Shown: one piece after another, positions 1-5,660 of the stretch | Layout of the letters: every line of letters begins with the position of its first letter | Position numbering within the stretch: position 1 is the stretch's first letter | From: an uncultured Eubacteriales bacterium | GTDB lineage: Bacteria > Bacillota > Clostridia > Oscillospirales > QAKW01 | Assembly (NCBI GenBank): GCA_902492505.1 | Contig: CABULU010000061.1 | Span: 1-6,446 of the forward strand | Reading direction: 5' to 3' | Length of the DNA: 6,446 nt | The notes under the pieces: model-generated | What the model saw: only the letters and a program-made list of their open reading frames with translations | The model's database searches: none | What the model was told of the DNA's origin: nothing | Translations under genes and position numbers: made by a program

Positions 1-333
1 GCGGCTTTTGAGAAAGCCATCCTTATCAAGCTGCATTGCGATGGTAAGCGCAGTCTGACCGCCCAGTCCCGCAAGCAGACTGTCCGGCTTTTCCTTATCG
101 ATAACGCGCTTGACGGTCGCAGCGGTAAGCGGCTCAAGATATATCTCATCCGCAAGAGCATTGTCGGTCATGATAGTTGCGGGGTTGGAATTTATAAGCA
201 CGACGTCAACGCCCTCGCTTTTTAAAACACGGCATGCCTGGGCGCCGGCATAGTCAAACTCAGCCGCCTGACCGATAACAATAGGCCCCGAACCGATTAC
301 AAGCACCTTCTTTATACTTTTATCGCGCGGCAT
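1..333 (-). CDS. carB: Carbamoyl phosphate synthase large subunit, N-terminal fragment (runs off left edge)
   Basis: Start of the large, ammonia-using synthetase subunit, which makes carbamoyl phosphate from bicarbonate, two ATP and ammonia channelled from CarA. Only 111 codons are visible; the family is usually about 1,070 residues, so roughly 90% lies beyond the left edge. The visible part is the start of the first (carboxyphosphate) half: GSGPIVIGQ at residues 14-22, EFDYAGAQAC at 25-34, NSNPATIMTD at 48-57 and GGQTALT at 91-97, all classic CarB signatures. The ATG at 333-331 is preceded by GGGAGG with 8 nt spacing, and the protein begins MPRDKSIKKVLVIGSG, as expected for the family. The start lies inside carA in another frame (14 nt overlap), so the two subunits are probably translationally coupled. 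The truncation is due to the window edge, not to mutation. Confidence 0.97.
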   Translation of the reverse strand, partial: MPRDKSIKKVLVIGSGPIVIGQAAEFDYAGAQACRVLKSEGVDVVLINSNPATIMTDNALADEIYLEPLTAATVKRVIDKEKPDSLLAGLGGQTALTIAMQLDKDGFLKSR

Positions 334-1393
334 CGGCTTTTCCTCCCATCAAATCACAGAATTTATCAAACAGAAACGCAGTATCGTGCGGACCTGAGCA
401 TGCCTCGGGGTGAAACTGCACGGAAAATGCATGCAGCTTAGGATAATCCACACCCTCGCAGGTTCCGTCATTGGCGTTCACAAAGCTCAGAATTCCCGTT
501 TTCACTGTGTCGGACTTCACCGCATAGCCGTGATTTTGGCTTGTAATATACGTGCGTGTCCCCTTTACTTCCTTCACCGGCTGATTTACTCCGCGGTGAC
601 CGTATTTCAGCTTTTCGGTTTCGGCGTTCTGCGCAAGAGCCATGAGCTGGTGCCCAAGACATATCCCGAACATGGGGATTTGTCCCATAAGAATTTTAAG
701 CTGCTCTATAATCTCGGTATTTTCCGCAGGATCACCCGGACCGTTGGAGAGCATCACGCCGTCAAAGCCGCCGTTCAAAATGTCCCTTGCAAAGGTATAT
801 GCCGGAAAAACCGTGACCTCACAGCCGCGCATACAAAGAGAACGTATAATATTCCGTTTTGCGCCGAAATCCATAAGCGCTACCCTGTATCTCGGCATAC
901 CCAAAGCGGGAAAAACAGATGTTTTTTTGCAGGTGACGCTTTTCACGGCGTTACTTACGCAATAACTTTTCAGCTCATTCAAATCGCAGGGCAGCTCATC
1001 ACATATGACAGCATTCATAACGCCCGACTCACGTATTATTCTTGTAATCTGACGGGTGTCAATACCGCATACGCCCGGTATCCCCTTTTTCTTTAAAAAA
1101 CTGTCAAGGTCATATTGCGCGCGGTAATTTGACGGAATCTCACACCACTCTCGCACAATATAACCGCGCACGCAGCATTCTCCTTCAAAATCAGATTCTA
1201 TTATACCGTAGTTTCCGATAAGCGGAAAAGTCTGCATAACAATCTGCCCGTAATAGCTCGGGTCGGTGAGAGTTTCAATGTAACCGCACATGCCGGTGGC
1301 AAAAACAAGCTCGCCCACGCCGGTCCTATCGGCTCCGAAGGCAACGCCCTCAAAAACCGTATTATTTTCAAGTACAATATATCTTTTCTTCAT
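320..1393 (-). CDS. carA: Carbamoyl phosphate synthase small (glutamine amidotransferase) subunit
   Basis: CarA hydrolyses glutamine and passes ammonia to CarB for carbamoyl phosphate synthesis in the cytoplasm. The protein has 357 residues, normal for the family (about 350-385). The N-terminal CPSase small-chain domain carries ATGMCGYIETLTDPSYYGQ near residues 32-50 and the IDTRQITRIIR region at 111-121. A class I glutamine amidotransferase domain follows: SNGPGDP at 216-222, the nucleophile Cys245 in GICLGHQ, NHGYAV at 287-292, and the rest of the triad, His328 and Glu330, in QFHPEA. All catalytic residues are present. The ATG follows the argF stop by only 3 nt. No convincing Shine-Dalgarno precedes it (only a weak GGCGGCGA stretch), unlike its neighbours, so translation probably depends on ribosomes finishing argF. 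Location in an arg operon suggests the enzyme mainly serves arginine, but it could also feed pyrimidine synthesis if it is the only copy. Confidence 0.98.
   Translation of the reverse strand: MKKRYIVLENNTVFEGVAFGADRTGVGELVFATGMCGYIETLTDPSYYGQIVMQTFPLIGNYGIIESDFEGECCVRGYIVREWCEIPSNYRAQYDLDSFLKKKGIPGVCGIDTRQITRIIRESGVMNAVICDELPCDLNELKSYCVSNAVKSVTCKKTSVFPALGMPRYRVALMDFGAKRNIIRSLCMRGCEVTVFPAYTFARDILNGGFDGVMLSNGPGDPAENTEIIEQLKILMGQIPMFGICLGHQLMALAQNAETEKLKYGHRGVNQPVKEVKGTRTYITSQNHGYAVKSDTVKTGILSFVNANDGTCEGVDYPKLHAFSVQFHPEACSGPHDTAFLFDKFCDLMGGKADAAR
342..347 (-). promoter_or_regulatory. Shine-Dalgarno of carB inside the carA 3' end
   Basis: On the minus strand GGGAGG stands 8 nt before the carB ATG. 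It is embedded in the last codons of carA (the Met-Gly-Gly-Lys stretch), so the C-terminal residues of CarA also serve as the carB ribosome site. It fixes the carB start at 333. Confidence 0.85.
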
Positions 1394-1396
1394 AGC

Positions 1397-2380
1397 TTAA
1401 ATAGTCGCCGCCATAACGGCCTTTATTGTGTGCATTCTGTTTTCCGCTTCTCTGAATACAATAGACTTGTCACTTTCAAACACCGCGTTTTCAACTTCAA
1501 GACAATCAAGCCCGAATTTCTCACCGATTTCTTTGCCTATTCCCGTTTTCAGATCGTGAAACGCGGGCAGGCAGTGCATAAACACAGCGTCGTCATTTGC
1601 AGCCGACATGAGCTTTTCGGTTACGCGGTAAGGCAAAAGGTCGGTTATGCGCTCCTCCCAGACATCAAAGCTCTCACCCATGGATACCCATACGTCGGTA
1701 TAGAGAACCTGCGCATTCTTTGCAGCCTTTTCAGGGTCTGTCTCAAACCGAAGAACCGCGCCCGACTCTTTTGCAAGCTCCATACAAATACCGACAAGCT
1801 CCTTATCGGGAAAATACTTTTCGGGCGCGCATACCGTAAAGTTTACGCCCATTTTGGCACAGCCCACCATAAGCGAATTTGCCATGTTATAGCGCGCGTC
1901 GCCGAAATACACAAAATTTATACCCTTGATATGACCGAACTGCTCCTTTACGGTCAGAAAATCGGCAAGAATCTGGGTGGGATGAAATTCATTTGTAAGT
2001 CCGTTCCAAACGGGAACGTCTGCATATTTTGCAAGCTCCTCTACAATCTCCTGTCCGAAGCCGCGGTATTCAATCCCGTCGTAAATACCAGACAGCACGC
2101 GGGCGGTGTCGGCAATGCTCTCTTTTTTGCCTATCTGCGAGCCGGACGGGTCAAGATACGTAACGCCCATTCCGAGGTCATGCGCCGCCGTCTCAAAACT
2201 GCAGCGGGTGCGGGTGCTGGTTTTTTCAAATATAAGGGCTATGTTTTTACCCTCTAAAATTTTATGCGGCACGCCGTCTTTTTTCTTTTGCTTGAAGTCT
2301 GCGGCAAGCTCTAACAGATATTCAATTTCCTGCGCGGCGAAATCCAAAAGCTTTAAAAAATCACGGTTTTTAAGATTCAT
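1397..2380 (-). CDS. argF: Ornithine carbamoyltransferase (ArgI/ArcB-like subclass)
   Basis: Cytoplasmic enzyme joining carbamoyl phosphate to ornithine to give citrulline. The 327 residues match the family length (about 310-340). Seen in order: the carbamoyl phosphate loop STRTR at 55-59, PSGSQIGKKES at 78-88, the HPTQ motif at 133-136, the ornithine-side DVWVSMGE at 229-236, the catalytic HCLPA at 269-273, and a closing AENRMHTIKAVMAAT. These segments, especially CSFETAAHDLGMGVTYL and YDGIEYRGFGQEIVEELA, resemble E. coli ArgI and catabolic ArcB proteins more than Bacillus ArgF. Position between argD and carA argues for a biosynthetic role, so I use argF; an automatic pipeline might call it arcB or argI. 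The ATG is 6 nt after the argD stop, with AGGAG 9 nt upstream. Confidence 0.96.
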   Translation of the reverse strand: MNLKNRDFLKLLDFAAQEIEYLLELAADFKQKKKDGVPHKILEGKNIALIFEKTSTRTRCSFETAAHDLGMGVTYLDPSGSQIGKKESIADTARVLSGIYDGIEYRGFGQEIVEELAKYADVPVWNGLTNEFHPTQILADFLTVKEQFGHIKGINFVYFGDARYNMANSLMVGCAKMGVNFTVCAPEKYFPDKELVGICMELAKESGAVLRFETDPEKAAKNAQVLYTDVWVSMGESFDVWEERITDLLPYRVTEKLMSAANDDAVFMHCLPAFHDLKTGIGKEIGEKFGLDCLEVENAVFESDKSIVFREAENRMHTIKAVMAATI

Positions 2381-2386
2381 AGCTGT

Positions 2387-3553
2387 TCACTCCTGTTTTG
2401 CACATGCGGTTTTGATTATTTCAAGCGCTTTCAGCAAAAGCTCATCGGGAATATTGAGCGCGGGCAGCAGACGCAGCTTATTTTTAGCTTTTATTACAAG
2501 CACGCCATTTTCCATACATTCGGCAATTATCCGCCCGGCGTCACGCTCGGTTTCTATGCCGAGCATAAGTCCCATGCCGCTGACGCTTTTTATCCCCTTT
2601 GCGCCTGAAAGTGCGTCAGTTATGAGCTTCGACTTGCGTATAACGTCACTTAAAAGCCCGTCGTCTATTCTGTCCAAAACGCAGGCAGCGCCCGCACAGC
2701 AAACGGGGTTTCCGCCGAATGTAGAGCCGTGCATACCGGCGCCTAAAACATCCTTTACGCGCCCGCCCAGCATTGTCGCGCCTATCGGCAGTCCGCCGCC
2801 CAGACCTTTGGCGGTGGTTACTATATCGGGCGTTATACCGAAATTCATATAGGAATAGAGCTTGCCCGTTCTGCCGTTTCCCGTCTGCACCTCGTCTGTA
2901 ATAAGCAAAATATCCCTTTCACGCGCAAACTTTTCAAGACCCGTTACAAACTCCCGCTCAAGCGGCAAAACCCCGCCCTCGCCCTGCACGCACTCAAACA
3001 TTACAGCGGCGATATCGTTGCTGTCGGCAAGAGCGTATACCGATTCCAAATCGTTTGCTCTTGCGTACAAAAATCCGTCTGTCAGCGGAAGAAAATCACG
3101 GTGAAAACCGTCCTGACCGGTGGCGGCAAGTGTTGCAAGCGTTCTGCCGTGAAAGCTGTTTTCAAGAGTTATTATCTTTGCGTTTTTTCTGCCGCTAAGC
3201 TCTGCATACTTACGCGCCGCCTTTATCGCGCATTCGTTTGCCTCGGCGCCCGAATTTGAAAAAAACACGCGGCTCATGCCGGTGCGCATACACAGTTTTT
3301 TTGCAAGCTCGACGCATGGCGCGGAATAATACAGGTTTGAGGTATGCTGAAACGCATTTAACTGATTTGTAACAGCCGCAACCCACTCCCTGTCCGAAAA
3401 TCCGAATATATTTACGGCTATTCCGCTGCCCAAATCTATATATTCCTTACCGTTTTCATCATAAGCCAAAGAGCCGCTTGCGCGAACTATCTCAAGCGGG
3501 AAGCGGGCATACGTGTTGGCTATATATTTTTTATCGTCTTCTTTAACGCTCAT
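2387..3553 (-). CDS. argD: Acetylornithine aminotransferase (class III, PLP-dependent)
   Basis: Transfers the amino group of glutamate to N-acetylglutamate semialdehyde, giving N-acetylornithine. With the start used here it has 388 residues, typical for ArgD. Seen: YARFPLEIVRASGS near the N-terminus, NSGAEANECAIKAARK at 100-115 (PLP phosphate site), SFHGRT at 133-138, ECVQGEGGV at 187-195, DEVQTGNGRTGK at 220-231 (cofactor-binding Asp220), the Schiff-base Lys249 in TTAKGLGGG, and HGSTFGGNP at 275-283. I chose the ATG at 3553-3551 because AAAGGAG stands 7 nt upstream and family similarity begins there. An in-frame TTG at 3607 would add 18 residues rich in Arg with no family resemblance. The gene overlaps the end of argB by 11 nt. 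ArgD enzymes can also act on succinyl-diaminopimelate for lysine, but the operon points to arginine. Confidence 0.96.
   Translation of the reverse strand: MSVKEDDKKYIANTYARFPLEIVRASGSLAYDENGKEYIDLGSGIAVNIFGFSDREWVAAVTNQLNAFQHTSNLYYSAPCVELAKKLCMRTGMSRVFFSNSGAEANECAIKAARKYAELSGRKNAKIITLENSFHGRTLATLAATGQDGFHRDFLPLTDGFLYARANDLESVYALADSNDIAAVMFECVQGEGGVLPLEREFVTGLEKFARERDILLITDEVQTGNGRTGKLYSYMNFGITPDIVTTAKGLGGGLPIGATMLGGRVKDVLGAGMHGSTFGGNPVCCAGAACVLDRIDDGLLSDVIRKSKLITDALSGAKGIKSVSGMGLMLGIETERDAGRIIAECMENGVLVIKAKNKLRLLPALNIPDELLLKALEIIKTACAKQE
2390..2394 (-). promoter_or_regulatory. Shine-Dalgarno of argF running into the argD stop codon
   Basis: AGGAG on the minus strand is directly followed by the argD TGA, with 9 nt to the argF ATG. 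The last argD codons (Gln-Glu) therefore double as the argF ribosome site. Confidence 0.75.
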
Positions 3554-4421
3554 GGTCCTTCTCCTTTGACACCATTGTTCCCGCACCCTCGTATGTAAGC
3601 GTTTCAATCAGAATAGCGTGAGGGATTCTGCCGTCGAGTATAATAACACGCTCTACGCCGTTTTCCAAAGCATCTATGCAGCACTCAACCTTCGGTATCA
3701 TTCCGCCGGAAATAACACCCTGCTGCATAAGACGGCGCGCATCGCTTATATCCATTTCCGAAATAAGCGAGTCGGGGTCGTCCTTATCGCGGAGTATACC
3801 GGCAATGTCAGTCATGGAAATCAGACGCTTTGCCTTTATCGCGGCGGCAATTTTAGCAGCGGCGGTATCTGCGTTTATGTTATATACGCCGCCCTCGTTG
3901 TCGCAGCCGACTGTTGAAATAACCGGGATATAGCCCTTTTCAAGAAGGTCGATAACAGGCGTTGCGTCCACGGCGGTTATTCTTCCGACATAGCCCAGCC
4001 GCTCGTCCTTCTTCTCAGCGGTTATCATATGTCCGTCCATGCCCGAAAGGCCTATCGCGCGCCCGCCCTTTATCTCAAGGTAATTTACAAGGCTTTTATT
4101 GATTTTACCTGCAAGCACCATCTGAACGATATCCGCCGTCTCACTGTCGGTGACGCGCAAACCGTCAACAAACTCGCTTTTTTTACCCACTCTTTCAAGC
4201 ATCTGGGTAATTTCAGGACCTCCGCCGTGCACAAGCACAACCTTAACCCCGATAAGCGACATCAAAACAATGTCCTCCATCACCTGCTGCTTGAGTTCGG
4301 AGTTTATCATTGCGTTGCCGCCGTACTTTACAACGATTATCTCACCGTAATACTTTCTTATATGCGGCAGCGCCTGCGTCAGTATCTCCGCACGCTGCGC
4401 ATTTGTTATATTAAGAGCCAT
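3543..4421 (-). CDS. argB: N-acetylglutamate kinase, arginine-sensitive type
   Basis: Phosphorylates N-acetylglutamate with ATP, the usual control step in the cyclic arginine pathway; cytoplasmic amino-acid kinase fold. It has 292 residues. Seen: KYGGNAM at 32-38 (catalytic Lys32), HGGGP at 65-69, GLRVTD at 87-92, NINADTAAA at 181-189 and GGMIPKVECC at 239-248 (Lys244). The N-terminus carries an extra segment before the kinase core (AEILTQALPHIRKYYG, 11-26) like the N-helix of hexameric, arginine-inhibited kinases such as that of Thermotoga. The C-terminus has His268-Ala-Ile-Leu-Ile-Glu followed by Gly-Ala-Gly-Thr-Met, matching the known arginine-site signature. Feedback inhibition by arginine is therefore inferred. 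The ATG is 15 nt after the argJ stop with AAGGAG 11 nt upstream; no in-frame alternative start lies between them. The 3' end overlaps argD by 11 nt. Confidence 0.97.
   Translation of the reverse strand: MALNITNAQRAEILTQALPHIRKYYGEIIVVKYGGNAMINSELKQQVMEDIVLMSLIGVKVVLVHGGGPEITQMLERVGKKSEFVDGLRVTDSETADIVQMVLAGKINKSLVNYLEIKGGRAIGLSGMDGHMITAEKKDERLGYVGRITAVDATPVIDLLEKGYIPVISTVGCDNEGGVYNINADTAAAKIAAAIKAKRLISMTDIAGILRDKDDPDSLISEMDISDARRLMQQGVISGGMIPKVECCIDALENGVERVIILDGRIPHAILIETLTYEGAGTMVSKEKDHER
3561..3567 (-). promoter_or_regulatory. Shine-Dalgarno of argD inside argB, deciding the argD start
   Basis: AAAGGAG on the minus strand stands 7 nt before the ATG at 3553. It lies in the argB codons for Ser-Lys-Glu near the C-terminus. 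It is the main reason for preferring this start over the upstream TTG at 3607. Confidence 0.85.
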
Positions 4422-4432
4422 ATTGCAATTAT

Positions 4433-4438
4433 CTCCTT
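4433..4438 (-). promoter_or_regulatory. Shine-Dalgarno of argB fused to the argJ stop codon
   Basis: The minus strand reads TAAGGAG, where TAA is the argJ stop and AAGGAG the ribosome site. Spacing to the argB ATG is 11 nt, rather long for an SD. No in-frame start codon lies closer. Confidence 0.8.
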
Positions 4439-5648
4439 ATGTTCTGTAATCACCGTTTATTTTAACATAGTCATATGTCAAATCACAGCCCCACGCCGTC
4501 GCGCAAAAACCGCCGTCATGAAGATCTATCAGAATTTCAATTTCCTTTTCAAGCAGTATTTTTTTTGCAAGCTCCTCCGAAAACTCCACACCCGCGCCGT
4601 TTTCACACACGGTGATGCAGCCTGAATTGGAACTGAACGCGCAGGATATTTTGCCGACGTCAACCTGCGCGCCGCTGTAACCTATTGCGCAAAGCACCCT
4701 GCCCCAGTTTGCGTCCGCGCCGAACATCGCCGCCTTAGTAAGGCTCGAACAAATAACGCTTTTGGCAACGGTTTTAGCTGTTTTCGTATCGGGCGCGCCC
4801 GACACCTTACACTCCAAAAGCTTGGTAGCGCCCTCTCCGTCGCCTGCAATCATACGGCTGAGATATACGTTTACAGTATTGAGCGCCTTCATAAACATTT
4901 TAAAGTCCGCGCCTTCATCGGCAATCTCCGCGTTGCCCGCCGTTCCGTTTGCAAGCACCGCGACCATATCGTTTGTAGACGTATCGCCGTCTATACTTAT
5001 CATGTTAAATGTATCCGCTATGTCCGATGACAGCGCCTTTTGCAGCATCTTCGGAGCAATTTTCACATCGGAGGTGATAAACACCAGCATTGTCGCCATA
5101 TTCGGGTGAATCATGCCGGAGCCCTTTGCAATTCCGCCGATGCGGCAAGTCCTGCCGCCAAGCTCAAACTCTACGGCAATTTCCTTTTTAACGGTATCGG
5201 TAGTCATTATCCCCTCTGCCGCATGTTCGCTGTTATCTCCAAGCCCTAAAACAAGCTCGTTCATTCCGTTTGCTATCGGTGTGATATCAAGCGGCTGACC
5301 GATGACGCCCGTTGACGCCACAACAACGTCATTTGCCGGAATTCCTGTGTATTTTTGCACAAGATTGCACATTTTTTCGGCAACTTCAATGCCGTCTGCA
5401 TTGCACGTGTTCGCATTTCCGCTGTTGCAGATGACAGCCTGAGCAATCCCGTTTGAGATATTGTTTTTGGTAACGGTAAGCGGCGCGCCCTTTACAAGGT
5501 TTGTCGTATAAACCGCGGCGGCCGATGCGGGAACCTCGCTTACAATCAGTGACAAGTCACGTTTTTGCCGGTTTCTGCGTATCCCGCAGTGTATCCCGCT
5601 CGCCTTAAATCCCTTTGCGGCGCAAACGCCGCCGTTAATTATTTTCAT
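4437..5648 (-). CDS. argJ: Glutamate N-acetyltransferase / ornithine acetyltransferase
   Basis: Moves acetyl from N-acetylornithine to glutamate, releasing ornithine and regenerating N-acetylglutamate (cyclic pathway). Some members also use acetyl-CoA; the sequence alone does not settle this. It has 403 residues, normal length. Seen: the oxyanion-hole STGVIG at 112-117, KGSGMIHPNMATML at 175-188 with the autocleavage point between Ala185 and Thr186 (Thr186 becomes the nucleophile of the beta chain), DGDTSTNDM at 220-228, AGDGEGATKL at 268-277, FGADANWGR at 309-317 and a C-terminal NGDYRT. I use the ATG at 5648 because AAGGAG lies 6 nt upstream; an in-frame TTG at 5669 would have AAGGA only about 1 nt away and would overlap argC. 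The gene begins 10 nt after the argC stop. No argA is visible, consistent with ArgJ supplying N-acetylglutamate. Confidence 0.97.
   Translation of the reverse strand: MKIINGGVCAAKGFKASGIHCGIRRNRQKRDLSLIVSEVPASAAAVYTTNLVKGAPLTVTKNNISNGIAQAVICNSGNANTCNADGIEVAEKMCNLVQKYTGIPANDVVVASTGVIGQPLDITPIANGMNELVLGLGDNSEHAAEGIMTTDTVKKEIAVEFELGGRTCRIGGIAKGSGMIHPNMATMLVFITSDVKIAPKMLQKALSSDIADTFNMISIDGDTSTNDMVAVLANGTAGNAEIADEGADFKMFMKALNTVNVYLSRMIAGDGEGATKLLECKVSGAPDTKTAKTVAKSVICSSLTKAAMFGADANWGRVLCAIGYSGAQVDVGKISCAFSSNSGCITVCENGAGVEFSEELAKKILLEKEIEILIDLHDGGFCATAWGCDLTYDYVKINGDYRT
4789..4802. repeat. 14-bp perfect palindrome within argJ
   Basis: TCGGGCGCGCCCGA reads the same on both strands. With one mismatched pair the symmetry extends to 20 bp (4786-4805, GT...AC ends). 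It codes for Ser-Gly-Ala-Pro-Asp (residues 283-287) of ArgJ, in a stretch I judge to be poorly conserved. Its core holds the 8-mer GGCGCGCC, which occurs again at 5482-5489. No function is evident and chance is likely. Confidence 0.6.
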
Positions 5649-5654
5649 AATCTG

Positions 5655-5660
5655 CTCCTT
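5655..5660 (-). promoter_or_regulatory. Shine-Dalgarno of argJ fused to the argC stop codon
   Basis: The minus strand reads TAAGGAG, the TAA being the argC stop and AAGGAG the ribosome site 6 nt before the argJ ATG. It fixes the argJ start at 5648 rather than the TTG at 5669. Confidence 0.85.

Noticed and set aside
410..1096. 228-codon open frame on the plus strand
   Set aside because: Antisense to carA, which is intact and motif-complete. No recognisable protein or separate ribosome site.
1430..2257. 275-codon open frame on the plus strand
   Set aside because: It lies wholly antisense to argF, whose product has every family motif. The translation shows no recognisable domain; it is a shadow of the codon bias of argF.
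2106..2852. 248-codon plus-strand open frame spanning the argF/argD junction
   Set aside because: Ser/Pro/Ile-rich translation typical of a reversed coding strand, antisense to two well-supported genes.
3554..3607. Upstream TTG start for argD adding 18 residues
   Set aside because: The extension has no family resemblance, would overlap argB by 65 nt, and a strong AAAGGAG sits at the right distance from the downstream ATG.
4029..4625. 198-codon plus-strand open frame across the argB/argJ junction
   Set aside because: Antisense to two conserved enzymes, with no domain recognised. Considered as an antisense regulator but nothing supports it.
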